From JAVKBW01 sp040222995 (GTDB taxonomy: Bacteria; Pseudomonadota; Alphaproteobacteria; UBA8366; Aestuariispiraceae): DNA of 64,000 bases. Within the stretch, counting starts at the first letter, position 1. Each line of letters starts with the position of its first letter. Positions 26,127 through 34,407 of this stretch are shown here, in pieces. Below the pieces are notes generated by a model, which was given only the letters and a program-made list of their open reading frames with translations, did no database searches and was not told the DNA's origin. The position numbers and the translations under genes are program-made. The stretch spans positions 62,001 through 126,000 of the forward strand of contig JAVKBW010000019.1 of NCBI GenBank assembly GCA_040222995.1, written 5' to 3'.

Positions 26127-26944
26127 CGCTGAACAGTCGCATGGTCTGGCGCTTTCTGATCGCGGTCTTTCTCGCCGCCGTCGTTTACGCAATCTCCGAG
26201 ACGCTGGAGGTTCGCTTGTGGGAGCCGGCGTTTGTGACCGGCTGGGTTCTGCTTGCGGGCATGCTGATCCTGACCTTGCTGAACGTTCGGAAAAAGGTGC
26301 CTTTTCTGCCGGTGGTGCCGGTTCGGTTCTGGCTGCAGTTCCACATTTATATCGGCTGGCTAACGGTCGGCGTTTTTCTGATCCATCTCGATTTTTCGAT
26401 ACCGAACGGTGCGCTTGAACTGACGATCGCCGTTCTGTTTGTTGTCGTCGCGTTGAGCGGCATTTTCGGGATTTTCATTTCGCGCAGTTTCGCGAAGCGG
26501 CTGACCCGGCGCGGTGAGGAATTGATCTACGAGCGTATCCCGATGTTCCGGCACCAGTTGCGCGAGGCGGCGGACGATCTGGCGGCGTTTTCGGTCGAGA
26601 AGACAGGGTCGACCACGATCGCGGAATTCTACATGGATACGCTGCAGGTCTGGTTCCGCGGGCCGCGCGACTATATCGAACATCTTTTCGAACTGAACGG
26701 GCGGATTTTTCAACTCGAACGCGCCTTCGACGATGTCAGTCGCTACCTGAACGATGACGAAAAGGAACAGCTAGGCGAGCTTCGGGCCCTGGTTCGTAAA
26801 AAGTACGATCTGGATTATAGCGACGCATTGCAGCGGACGCTCAAATACTGGCTGTTTGTGCATATTCCGGCCACTTATGCATTGCTGGTCTTCGCGGTGG
26901 TTCATGTTGTGCTGGTTCATGCGTTTACGGGGGCTGTACTATGA
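26123..26944 (+). CDS. Five-helix membrane protein with a diheme cytochrome b-like His pattern
   Basis: This 273-residue inner-membrane protein has helices at about 9-28, 36-54, 70-90, 97-118 and 243-266, with a long soluble segment (120-240) between the last two. His74 and His88 in helix 3 and His247 and His261 in helix 5 are each 14 residues apart, the spacing that binds two stacked hemes b across the membrane in bc1-type and related cytochromes. It could carry electrons between the cytoplasmic ferredoxin and the periplasmic decaheme cytochrome. It overlaps both neighbours by the four bases ATGA, so the three genes are translationally coupled. I do not recognise a named family; heme binding is inferred from the His pattern. 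Confidence 0.7.
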   Translation: MTLNSRMVWRFLIAVFLAAVVYAISETLEVRLWEPAFVTGWVLLAGMLILTLLNVRKKVPFLPVVPVRFWLQFHIYIGWLTVGVFLIHLDFSIPNGALELTIAVLFVVVALSGIFGIFISRSFAKRLTRRGEELIYERIPMFRHQLREAADDLAAFSVEKTGSTTIAEFYMDTLQVWFRGPRDYIEHLFELNGRIFQLERAFDDVSRYLNDDEKEQLGELRALVRKKYDLDYSDALQRTLKYWLFVHIPATYALLVFAVVHVVLVHAFTGAVL

Positions 26945-29031
26945 GTTTCTATCTGCAGCGCTTCGATTATCGCAGCAGCCACTATCATCGACCGAACCAG
27001 CAATGGGTCTGCGGCCGGGAAGCGGTCGGCAATCCGTGCCGCCTTGGCCCTGGAAACGGCGGGGAATGCCGGACGATCGCCGAATGCGAACCGATCAGGA
27101 AAGGCGACCGCTGGACCTGTACGCGCCCGGATACGGCCGGCGGAAAATGCACCGACGGTCCTTTGCCGGACGGTTCCTGCTGTAACAAGGTGCCGCGATG
27201 CGCGCCGCGCCCGAGTGTCAGAAACCAGCGGGGCCGGCTGGTTCGCTGGGCCATTGCCGCTGTATTCGGCGTTTTGCTGATTGCCGGCGGCGGCGCTTTC
27301 GGGGCGAGTTTCTTCAATCCGGGTCCGGTCTCGTCGGGCCACAGCGAAATTGAAAACTGCGGCTCCTGCCACAGTGCGTTCGCCGGCGGGCCCGTGGCTT
27401 GGGTCAACCACATGTTCGACGATTCGACGGAAGCGAACGACGTCGCGAATTGTGTGTCCTGCCACGCGCAGAAAGAAGGGTTGGCGCATAACCAGACATC
27501 GGAGGTGCTGGCGGCGCTGACGGAAGAAGCCTCGGCGCGCCCGGTGGTCAAAGACACCAAACCGCTGCCGATGATCGTCGCCTCGGCCTTCGATATCGAC
27601 GTACGGAATTCGGAGCATGGTCAGGTGGCGTGCCGCTCCTGTCACAAGGAACACCAGGGGTTGACGGCTGATATCTCGCAACTGAACGACAACCAGTGCC
27701 AGACCTGTCACACGGCCTTGCTGCCGGAGTTCGACGGGACGCATCCGTTCGGAAACTTCCCGTATACGCGCCGGACCCGGCTGCAGTTCGACCATGTCGG
27801 CCATATCGACAAGTATTTTCTCGACCCGACGAACGTGGACAAGGCGCCTGAGACATGCCGGTCGTGTCACGAGCCCGATGATCAGGGCAAGCTGATGGTC
27901 ATCGGCGGGTTCGAGGAGAACTGCGCGTCATGTCACGGAGAATTCATTGCCGACAACCCGGTTCAGCTCATCAGATTGCCCGGTATCGATATGTGGACGA
28001 TGATGGACCTCGAGGCGGACATGGGCGAGTGGCCGGAATATGCGGATGCGGAAGAACTGACCCCGTACATGCAAATTCTGCTTTCCGGCGACGACGAATT
28101 CAATGAGGCATGGACCTTCGTGCAGGACGAAGGCATGGATCTGCTCGATCTGGAAGATGCGACCGATGAGGAACTGAAAGCGGCTATGACCGTCGCCTGG
28201 TCAATCAAGGGCCTGATTTACGATCTGCTGACGGAAGGTCCGGACTTCATCCGGGACCGTCTCGAAACAGCGGCCGACAGCGAACTGTCTGCAGGCGAAA
28301 TTCGGGAGCTTGTCGCATCGATTCCGTTCGAAACCCTGTATTCGGCGCAGACCCGCTGGTTCCCTAATCTGTATAGCGAGGTTGAGGCGCACAGGGATGG
28401 CGAGACCGTACCGGTACCCGAAGAACTGCCGTTGGACTTCGAGCCGGCAGGCGATGTTGTCGAAAGTGTCGATTGGGTCGAATCGGGCGGCTGGTACATC
28501 GAATATTTCAGCATCAACTACAAGCTTACCGGACATGGCGACCGATTCGCCCGCGCATGGCTTATTTTGGCGGCCAATGCGGCTGATTCGTCGGATCTGA
28601 TGGGTGAAGTTTCAGAGTCTATCGTGAATGTGAAGGCGCCGGGAGGGTGTATCTCCTGCCACAGCATCGATTTGGACGTTGCCGAAGGCGAATCGGTCAT
28701 TAACTGGAAAAGCAGCGCGGCCGACCCCCACGCCAAGACATTCACCGAGTTCGTTCACTCGAAACACTTCGCGCTGATCGGCGACAAAGGGTGCGCAACC
28801 TGCCATACGCTTGATTCCGAAGCAGATTATAAGAGTTCGTTTGCCGGAATGGACCCGACGGACTACGCAAGTAACTTCGCGCCGCTGGAAGCGGAAGTCT
28901 GCGCGAGCTGTCACAATGCGTCAAAAGTCGTTACGACATGCACGGATTGCCATAATTATCACGTCGGGACGTTTCCGCCCGCCGCTGTCGAGACGGAAAT
29001 GGTAGTCCAACAGGAAATGGTGTTGAAATAG
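26941..29031 (+). CDS. Membrane-anchored decaheme cytochrome c with Cys-rich cytoplasmic domain
   Basis: The 696-residue protein has ten CxxCH heme c motifs. Six lie between residues 140 and 332 (CGSCH, CVSCH, CRSCH, CQTCH, CRSCH, CASCH) and four between about 568 and 671 (CISCH, CATCH, CASCH, CTDCH). A heme-free segment of ~230 acidic residues separates them. There is no cleavable signal peptide. Instead, a single helix (101-125) follows an N-terminal domain with nine cysteines (24, 33, 43, 49, 60, 70, 80, 81, 87), which should face the cytoplasm and may bind metal. The heme domain would then be periplasmic. The ATG overlaps the stop of the cytochrome b-like gene. Cytochrome c3-like folds are likely for the heme clusters, but no close family is recognised. 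Confidence 0.85.
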   Translation: MSFYLQRFDYRSSHYHRPNQQWVCGREAVGNPCRLGPGNGGECRTIAECEPIRKGDRWTCTRPDTAGGKCTDGPLPDGSCCNKVPRCAPRPSVRNQRGRLVRWAIAAVFGVLLIAGGGAFGASFFNPGPVSSGHSEIENCGSCHSAFAGGPVAWVNHMFDDSTEANDVANCVSCHAQKEGLAHNQTSEVLAALTEEASARPVVKDTKPLPMIVASAFDIDVRNSEHGQVACRSCHKEHQGLTADISQLNDNQCQTCHTALLPEFDGTHPFGNFPYTRRTRLQFDHVGHIDKYFLDPTNVDKAPETCRSCHEPDDQGKLMVIGGFEENCASCHGEFIADNPVQLIRLPGIDMWTMMDLEADMGEWPEYADAEELTPYMQILLSGDDEFNEAWTFVQDEGMDLLDLEDATDEELKAAMTVAWSIKGLIYDLLTEGPDFIRDRLETAADSELSAGEIRELVASIPFETLYSAQTRWFPNLYSEVEAHRDGETVPVPEELPLDFEPAGDVVESVDWVESGGWYIEYFSINYKLTGHGDRFARAWLILAANAADSSDLMGEVSESIVNVKAPGGCISCHSIDLDVAEGESVINWKSSAADPHAKTFTEFVHSKHFALIGDKGCATCHTLDSEADYKSSFAGMDPTDYASNFAPLEAEVCASCHNASKVVTTCTDCHNYHVGTFPPAAVETEMVVQQEMVLK

Positions 29032-29049
29032 AACGCCTTAGAGGGCGTT
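29032..29049 (+). terminator. Hairpin just after the decaheme gene
   Basis: AACGCC - TTAGAG - GGCGTT is a perfect six-base inverted repeat starting at the base after the stop codon. There is no T-run, so it is at best a weak or Rho-assisted terminator, or an mRNA-stabilising hairpin that sets different expression of the upstream and downstream redox genes. The rest of the 273-base gap (to 29304) is non-coding; a TATAAT at 29200-29205 lacks a good -35 element. Confidence 0.35.
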
Positions 29050-29304
29050 GCACATCTGCGACTATCTGGCGCGAAGCAATCAATTTGAAGTGAATGTGGT
29101 TGATTTTCTTTGATCCCTCATGTTTGTATCAAGGCAATGAGGAGGGGGGCGCCCGCCCAGTTCCCGGAAACGGATAAACTGAGCAGCGTTCGACAAAGGT
29201 ATAATCCGGCCGTCGCAGGAAATTCGTGTGTTTTGCGAGGGCGTGTGTGAGTCGTTGTCCAAAACGCTGACAAAAATGATCAACTGGCTCGGGAGTTACT
29301 GGGC

Positions 29305-31578
29305 ATGAAAACGTTCAATATTGTATTTGCACATTTAATTCGGTGCGCGGTTTTTCTCGGCATGGCGTTCTTCGCCAGCAATGCCTTTGCAGAAGAAGCG
29401 CTGACCCTGCCTGAGGATGTGAATGACCCGCACAGCATGGTCTTCTCAGAAGACGGGTATCCGAGCGCCAGCAAATGCGCTGCCTGTCACCAGCAGATCT
29501 ACGACGAATGGGCCTCTTCCAACCATGCCTATGCGTCAATCTCGCCGATGTTTCATAAATTCGAACAGGCCATTACCAACCTGACTCAGGGGACGATCGG
29601 CACATTCTGTGTCCGCTGTCACCAGCAGGTCGGCACGCAGCTTGGCGAAAAACGCTACTGGGCGCTGTGGGAGCGCAGCCAGGTTGCCCGGGAAGGGATT
29701 ACCTGCATCACCTGTCACCGTGTGTCCGAACAGTATGGCAAGGTTAACGGTGAACGTAACATCGTACCGGGTTCTATCCACTCGCCGGTTGCGGGCGCTT
29801 TGCGCGATCCGGTTTACGATGAGGCGGTTGAGGAAAAAGACGAACTGAGAATCGCTGTCGATGAAACCGAACGTGGGACGCCGATTCACCAGAAACCCAT
29901 AGAGTTCGCGCAGATCAGCAAGTCTGAATTCTGTGTTTCCTGCCACCAGGTTGCGGTTAACCTCGGTATCAAGCTGGAAGTCGTCTGGGACCAGTACCGT
30001 GACTCGCCGGCCTTCAAGAAGGGCGATACCTGCCAGGATTGTCACATGGGCAAGGTTCCCGGTGTTGCGGCGGGCTATGAAACCGGACCGTCGGCTGTTG
30101 TAAATGGCGTGGAAATTAATCCGGGCCGACGTCACAGCAACCACTCGTTCTATGGACCGGGGTATCCGATCGCTCATCCGGGCATCTTCCCGCATAACCC
30201 CGACGCTGAAGCCTGGGATATGGAAGAATGGCTGATGTTCGACTATCGGGCCGGCTGGGGAACGGAAGATTTCGAAGATCGCGTATACGATATTAATTCG
30301 GCGATGAACGACCTTCACTATGCGCTTGAGCCGCTTGGTGGTGGTCAGGAAACGTTGTGGGGGCTTGACGGCCTCGACCGTGCTGCCGCGCGTGGCCCTC
30401 AGGGCTTTGAAACAGATCGGGCGAAAGAGCGTCTTACCGGTAAGGTGGATGCGATAGACGGCATTGCCGATCCTGACGCTGTTGATGACGCAATTGCGGA
30501 TGCCGAAGAAGCGCTCGATTTGCTTGAAGAAGCCATCGAAGACGCCGGCTATAACGGTGAAGTCATGGCCGCCGTTGGCAAACTTCGGACGGCAGTTACC
30601 GGACTGGCAAACGATGTCGGGGCGATGGGTGAGTTCGACTCTGCGTATGAGCAGGTCGTTGCTTCGTTGGAGACCACCTTCAACACGGATGCCAGCCAGG
30701 CCGATGTGGACCAGTTGATCGAACGAACAAATGCGTTGCGGGCCAGCCTGCCGGCTGCGCGGACGGATTTTGTTGCGGCTATCGATGCAGTGAAGAAGCC
30801 GCTGGGCGTCAACTTCCCGTTCATCTGGGCCGATATCGGTGACCGAGAAGATGCGCGTGAAATTGTCGATCATAACCTCGTCCTGTTGGAGGAGAAGCGC
30901 GACCTTCGTCGGCAGGTAATGGAAAACGGCAGCCGTATCGAGGGGCCGTTCTTTGAAGGAGAGCGCCAGGTTGGACGCGATCTGGACTTCAAGTACGTGG
31001 TTCATAATATCGATGAGGGCCACAACCTGCCTTCCGGTTCTCTGGGCGCACAGCCTGAAATCTGGCTGAACGTCGCGTTGGTCGATCCGGATGGCAAGAA
31101 CGTTTGGGAATCAGGTTATGTCGACAAAAATGGTGACTTTGCCGACAACCATTCGCTTGAAGTTGCCGCTGGTAACATTCCGTTCGACGACCAGATCTTT
31201 AACCTGCAGAGCAAGTTCCTGACGACGAACGTCAAGGGAACCGATCGTGAGATGTATCTGCCGGTCAACTTTGATCTGGATCAGCGGCCGTTCCTGCGTC
31301 CGGCTAACGTTCCGTACACAATTTTGAACCACGCGCCGTTCGTTAGGATGGAAGCACGGTCGATTCCGCCGCTTGGCAGCAAGGACGCGGATTATTCTGT
31401 GCCTGGCGAGCTGATCAAGAAAGCGGGCGACTACAAGCTGGCCGTCCGGATGCGCAGCCGTGCAGAGCCGATCTATTTCATGCGGTTCGTTGGGGCGACC
31501 CCCGAAATGGAACAGTCAATGAATGAATGGATGCTGGACATTCATCCGTACACCGTCGAGTTCGCGGTGGGCGAATAA
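29305..31578 (+). CDS. Periplasmic pentaheme cytochrome c with long heme-free C-terminal region
   Basis: The 757-residue protein starts with a signal peptide (about residues 1-29, ending SNAFA). Five CxxCH motifs follow at residues 58, 102, 134, 210 and 243 (CAACH, CVRCH, CITCH, CVSCH, CQDCH), a layout reminiscent of the cytochrome c554-like multiheme family. Residues ~385-500 are Ala/Asp/Glu-rich and probably helical or coiled-coil. The last ~250 residues look beta-rich (FKYVVHNIDEGHNLPSGS, EIWLNVALVDPDGKNVWESGYVDKNG). It may be a periplasmic or surface electron carrier or a reductase. It is not long or heme-rich enough for octaheme hydroxylamine oxidoreductase. The outer-membrane protein gene follows after 18 bases. 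Confidence 0.85.
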   Translation: MKTFNIVFAHLIRCAVFLGMAFFASNAFAEEALTLPEDVNDPHSMVFSEDGYPSASKCAACHQQIYDEWASSNHAYASISPMFHKFEQAITNLTQGTIGTFCVRCHQQVGTQLGEKRYWALWERSQVAREGITCITCHRVSEQYGKVNGERNIVPGSIHSPVAGALRDPVYDEAVEEKDELRIAVDETERGTPIHQKPIEFAQISKSEFCVSCHQVAVNLGIKLEVVWDQYRDSPAFKKGDTCQDCHMGKVPGVAAGYETGPSAVVNGVEINPGRRHSNHSFYGPGYPIAHPGIFPHNPDAEAWDMEEWLMFDYRAGWGTEDFEDRVYDINSAMNDLHYALEPLGGGQETLWGLDGLDRAAARGPQGFETDRAKERLTGKVDAIDGIADPDAVDDAIADAEEALDLLEEAIEDAGYNGEVMAAVGKLRTAVTGLANDVGAMGEFDSAYEQVVASLETTFNTDASQADVDQLIERTNALRASLPAARTDFVAAIDAVKKPLGVNFPFIWADIGDREDAREIVDHNLVLLEEKRDLRRQVMENGSRIEGPFFEGERQVGRDLDFKYVVHNIDEGHNLPSGSLGAQPEIWLNVALVDPDGKNVWESGYVDKNGDFADNHSLEVAAGNIPFDDQIFNLQSKFLTTNVKGTDREMYLPVNFDLDQRPFLRPANVPYTILNHAPFVRMEARSIPPLGSKDADYSVPGELIKKAGDYKLAVRMRSRAEPIYFMRFVGATPEMEQSMNEWMLDIHPYTVEFAVGE

Positions 31579-31596
31579 CACATAGGGTAGTAGCAG

Positions 31597-33147
31597 ATGC
31601 GTTCTGAGGGGGATGTTGCCGTGCGACGGTTTTTCGACGGGAGCGGTGGTCGTGCCAACTTAATCGGCATGACCGTCGGGCTGGCTCTTTCGCTGGCGAG
31701 TACGACTTCAATGGCGGCGGAAGGCCATTCGTCCGAACCGGTCATTCCGGAAGGTTCGACGAAGGTGGAACACTCAAATGACGTGTTCGGGTCCGATCCG
31801 ACATACGAAGACAAGCCTTATTCGCCAGAAGCTCAGTACGAGATCTACGGGGCGAAAAAGGATGCCCCGACACCTCGTCCAGCTATCGAGGTCGGGCGCC
31901 CGATTTACACCGATGGCCCGTTCGAACCCGGCATCAACGTTATCGGCGAAAGGAATCTGCTGTTCCCCGGTCTTTCCGTATTCGGCGATTGGCAAACGGC
32001 GATTGAATACAACGACAATGGCGCCGATGAACGGGGTCAGATCGCAACGACTCTGAACCTTAACGTCAATCTCCAGCTCACCGGCACCGAGCGATTCTTT
32101 GCGTTCGTAAGGCCGCTGGAAAAAGACGGCCAGGTAACACGGTACGAATTCTTCGGCGATGATGCCGATGACGAGGACGAGAATCTGAACGGTAACGTGG
32201 ACGCCCTGTTCTTCGAAGGTGATGTCGCGTCGATCATGACTGGCCTGACCGGGGAAGATCAGCACTACGATCTGCCGATCGCGCTCGGTTTCATGCCGGT
32301 TCTGTTCCAGAACGGTATCTGGGTCGATGAGACGATCATTGGCGGCGGTACGAGTATTATCGCGCAGAACGATCCCACGCTGGGCATCTCCAACATGGAT
32401 CTGACCTTCTTCTACGGCGGTGACAACGTTGAAAACCCGAACATCGTAGACCAGTTCGGCGTTCGTGAAGAGCACAATCTGGATGTGTTCGGCATGGGCG
32501 GTTTCATCGAGGCGAATGAAGGATACTGGGAATTCGGGTATGGCGCTCTGCGTGGTGAAGACGGCAACGAAGATCAGGACTTCAACTCGCTGACGGTCGC
32601 GTTTTCCAAGCGGTACGGCGGTTGGCTGTCGAACAGCATTCGCGGTTTCTGGCTGTATGGTCAGGACCGGGTAGGAAATGCGGCGCAAACCGTTGATGGT
32701 GGCGCTATCCTGATTGAAAACTCGTTGATCACGCATCTGCCGTCCACGCTGATCCCGTATGCGAACTTCTTCATCGGTTTCGACAAGCCGGCGCCACTGA
32801 TCGATCAGACGGGTCTGTTGAAGAACACGGGTATCACGTTCGATTCCGATGGCCTGCAGGGGTTCCCGAAGCTTGATGACAGCGCCAACGATACATATGG
32901 CGGCGCCATCGGGCTGCAGTATCTTTTCAATCTGGATCAACAGCTTGTTGTTGAAGCATCGACCAACCAGGTTATCGGCGGTTTCGATGCGGCGCGGAAA
33001 GCCGTGAACGATCAGTACGCGGCGGGTATCCGCTATCAGTTGCCAATAACGCCGACCTGGATCATGCGGGCGGACGGTATCTACGGCTGGTTGCGCGATG
33101 CGGACGATATCCGGGGCGCCCGGCTGGAATTCAGACGGAAGTTCTAA
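31597..33147 (+). CDS. Outer-membrane beta-barrel protein of the electron-transfer locus
   Basis: This 516-residue protein has a signal peptide with an extended n-region (cleavage likely near residues 41-45 after SMAA). It shows alternating beta-strand patterns across the rest and ends in Phe (FRRKF), the terminal aromatic recognised by the BAM machinery. Strand-like segments include LFPGLSVFGDWQTAIEYND, NLNVNLQLTGTERFFAFVRPL and YWEFGYGALRGEDG. There is no heme motif and no N-terminal CxxC as in MtrB-like porins, and it is shorter than those. With the pentaheme gene 18 bases upstream, it may be the barrel part of a porin-cytochrome conduit or a surface substrate channel. A strong terminator follows. 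Confidence 0.8.
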   Translation: MRSEGDVAVRRFFDGSGGRANLIGMTVGLALSLASTTSMAAEGHSSEPVIPEGSTKVEHSNDVFGSDPTYEDKPYSPEAQYEIYGAKKDAPTPRPAIEVGRPIYTDGPFEPGINVIGERNLLFPGLSVFGDWQTAIEYNDNGADERGQIATTLNLNVNLQLTGTERFFAFVRPLEKDGQVTRYEFFGDDADDEDENLNGNVDALFFEGDVASIMTGLTGEDQHYDLPIALGFMPVLFQNGIWVDETIIGGGTSIIAQNDPTLGISNMDLTFFYGGDNVENPNIVDQFGVREEHNLDVFGMGGFIEANEGYWEFGYGALRGEDGNEDQDFNSLTVAFSKRYGGWLSNSIRGFWLYGQDRVGNAAQTVDGGAILIENSLITHLPSTLIPYANFFIGFDKPAPLIDQTGLLKNTGITFDSDGLQGFPKLDDSANDTYGGAIGLQYLFNLDQQLVVEASTNQVIGGFDAARKAVNDQYAAGIRYQLPITPTWIMRADGIYGWLRDADDIRGARLEFRRKF

Positions 33148-33176
33148 CCGCTACTACGGAACCACACGAAGAGTTT

Positions 33177-33212
33177 ATCGGGCGGCGTCCAAAAGGCAGC
33201 CGCCCGATTTCT
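33177..33212 (+). terminator. Rho-independent terminator after the outer-membrane protein gene
   Basis: ATCGGGCGGC (33177-33186) and GCCGCCCGAT (33199-33208) form a perfect ten-base stem with a 12-base loop, followed by TTTCT. It marks the end of the transcription unit that contains the pentaheme and barrel genes. Confidence 0.85.
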
Positions 33213-33467
33213 ATACATCCCCTTGAATGCAACACGTACCTTGGTTAGTCTTCCGTCGTTGGCATGCTGTTTTTCATGGGGGGGTCTGTGAAAAACCGCA
33301 TGGTTCTATGCGGTAGTGGTGCCTGTCACACTTTGGCCATAACATTCGCATAGTGTTACGCAATCGGAGGCATTTGAACATTTCAGGTAGCGGCGACTGG
33401 GCGCAATCTGTTATCGTCTGTCACCGTGTAAGAAATTAAAAACGCGAACAGAATTGAGGCGCACTCC
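33213..33467 (+). promoter_or_regulatory. Leader/promoter region of the tetraheme cytochrome gene
   Basis: This non-coding stretch should hold the promoter of the tetraheme gene, because a strong terminator lies upstream. It contains a seven-base-pair hairpin ACCGCAT-GGTTCT-ATGCGGT at 33295-33314 and an inverted repeat TAACA-N9-TGTTA at 33340-33358 that could be an operator. No clear -35/-10 pair stands out. Confidence 0.4.
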
Positions 33468-34325
33468 ATGAAAACACTTCTACGCATCGGGTTGGCAATC
33501 GTGGCTTTGGCCGGGTTCACCACTTTGGCGTCCGCAAACCCGAACAATGTCGGGCCGGATGCCTGTAAAAAATGTCACACGGCCGAGCATGAAGTTTGGG
33601 AGGCGTCACAGCATTTCGCTTCCTATAAGGAAATTCACAGAAACAGGGAAGCCAAGGATATCGTGGATGCGGTCGGCGACCGGCGGATGAAGAAGTCCGA
33701 AACCTGCCAGATCTGCCACTACACGATTGTCGACGGCGATGACGAAGCGGGGCCGTCCTGTGAAAGCTGCCATTCGCCGGCGAAAGAATGGATTGACGTT
33801 CACAACGACAAGAAGAATGACAATTCCATTCAGGACGCGATCGGAAAAGGCATGATTCATTCGTCGATGATATTCGACATCGCATCGAACTGCATGGGCT
33901 GTCATGGCCTGGCCAACGAAAAGCTGCCGGGCGACAAGGCGGCGGCCATGCTGGATGCCGGCCATCCGCTGAAGCCTGAATTCGAACTGGTTGAATACAG
34001 CCAGGGACAGGTTCGTCACCGGTTCTATCCCCCGGATGTCAAAACCAACCAGGAAATGACCGACGCCCAGAAGTCCGTCTACTATCTGGTCGGTCAGGCG
34101 GCAGCGCTCGTCAGCGCAACCGACGCGATCGCCAAAACGGACCACGCGAAATACGTCGAAGCGCAAAACAAGCGCATCGCCACGGCGAAATCCGTTCTGG
34201 AAGGTATTCCGGAAGCAGCGACGCTGCTTGGCGCGCCGACCATGGAAAACGGCAGGGCCTTTGGCGAAGCAATCAAGGGCAAGGATTTTTCCGGTCAGGT
34301 AACCCTGCCGACCAAGTACAAGTAA
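33468..34325 (+). CDS. Periplasmic tetraheme cytochrome c
   Basis: The 285-residue protein has a cleavable signal peptide (residues 1-23, ending LASA) and four CxxCH motifs: CKKCH near residue 33, CQICH near 80, CESCH near 96 and CMGCH near 142. The C-terminal half is heme-free and helical. Spacing resembles c554-type tetraheme electron shuttles. It sits behind its own promoter region and is closed by a hairpin and a strong terminator. It is therefore expressed apart from the operon upstream, yet its position suggests it serves as the soluble periplasmic link between the decaheme and pentaheme proteins. That role is inference from context. Confidence 0.85.
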   Translation: MKTLLRIGLAIVALAGFTTLASANPNNVGPDACKKCHTAEHEVWEASQHFASYKEIHRNREAKDIVDAVGDRRMKKSETCQICHYTIVDGDDEAGPSCESCHSPAKEWIDVHNDKKNDNSIQDAIGKGMIHSSMIFDIASNCMGCHGLANEKLPGDKAAAMLDAGHPLKPEFELVEYSQGQVRHRFYPPDVKTNQEMTDAQKSVYYLVGQAAALVSATDAIAKTDHAKYVEAQNKRIATAKSVLEGIPEAATLLGAPTMENGRAFGEAIKGKDFSGQVTLPTKYK

Positions 34326-34338
34326 GCGTTTGAAGTGC

Positions 34339-34358
34339 AATGCCTTGTTCAAGGCATT
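34339..34358 (+). terminator. Perfect palindromic hairpin after the tetraheme gene
   Basis: AATGCCTTG-TT-CAAGGCATT is a perfect nine-base-pair hairpin 13 bases after the stop codon. It has no T-run and probably works together with the stronger hairpin that follows seven bases later. Confidence 0.5.
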
Positions 34359-34364
34359 CGGATC

Positions 34365-34392
34365 GGCCCGCTGGTTTCAGCGGGCCGTTTTC
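34365..34392 (+). terminator. Rho-independent terminator after the tetraheme gene
   Basis: GGCCCGCTG (34365-34373) and CAGCGGGCC (34378-34386) form a nine-base-pair stem with loop GTTT, followed by GTTTTC. It ends the tetraheme transcript only 16 bases before the next start codon, so the next gene depends on a promoter inside or upstream of the hairpin, or on readthrough. Confidence 0.8.
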
Positions 34393-34407
34393 GTTGGAGA
34401 TGACATA

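Noticed and set aside
29305..31578. Hydroxylamine oxidoreductase or octaheme nitrite reductase
   Set aside because: Only five CxxCH motifs are present, clustered in the first third, without the heme number or tyrosine-crosslink region of those enzymes.
31597..33147. MtrB/PioB-type decaheme-associated porin
   Set aside because: The protein is shorter than those porins and lacks their N-terminal CxxC; only the general barrel nature and context agree.
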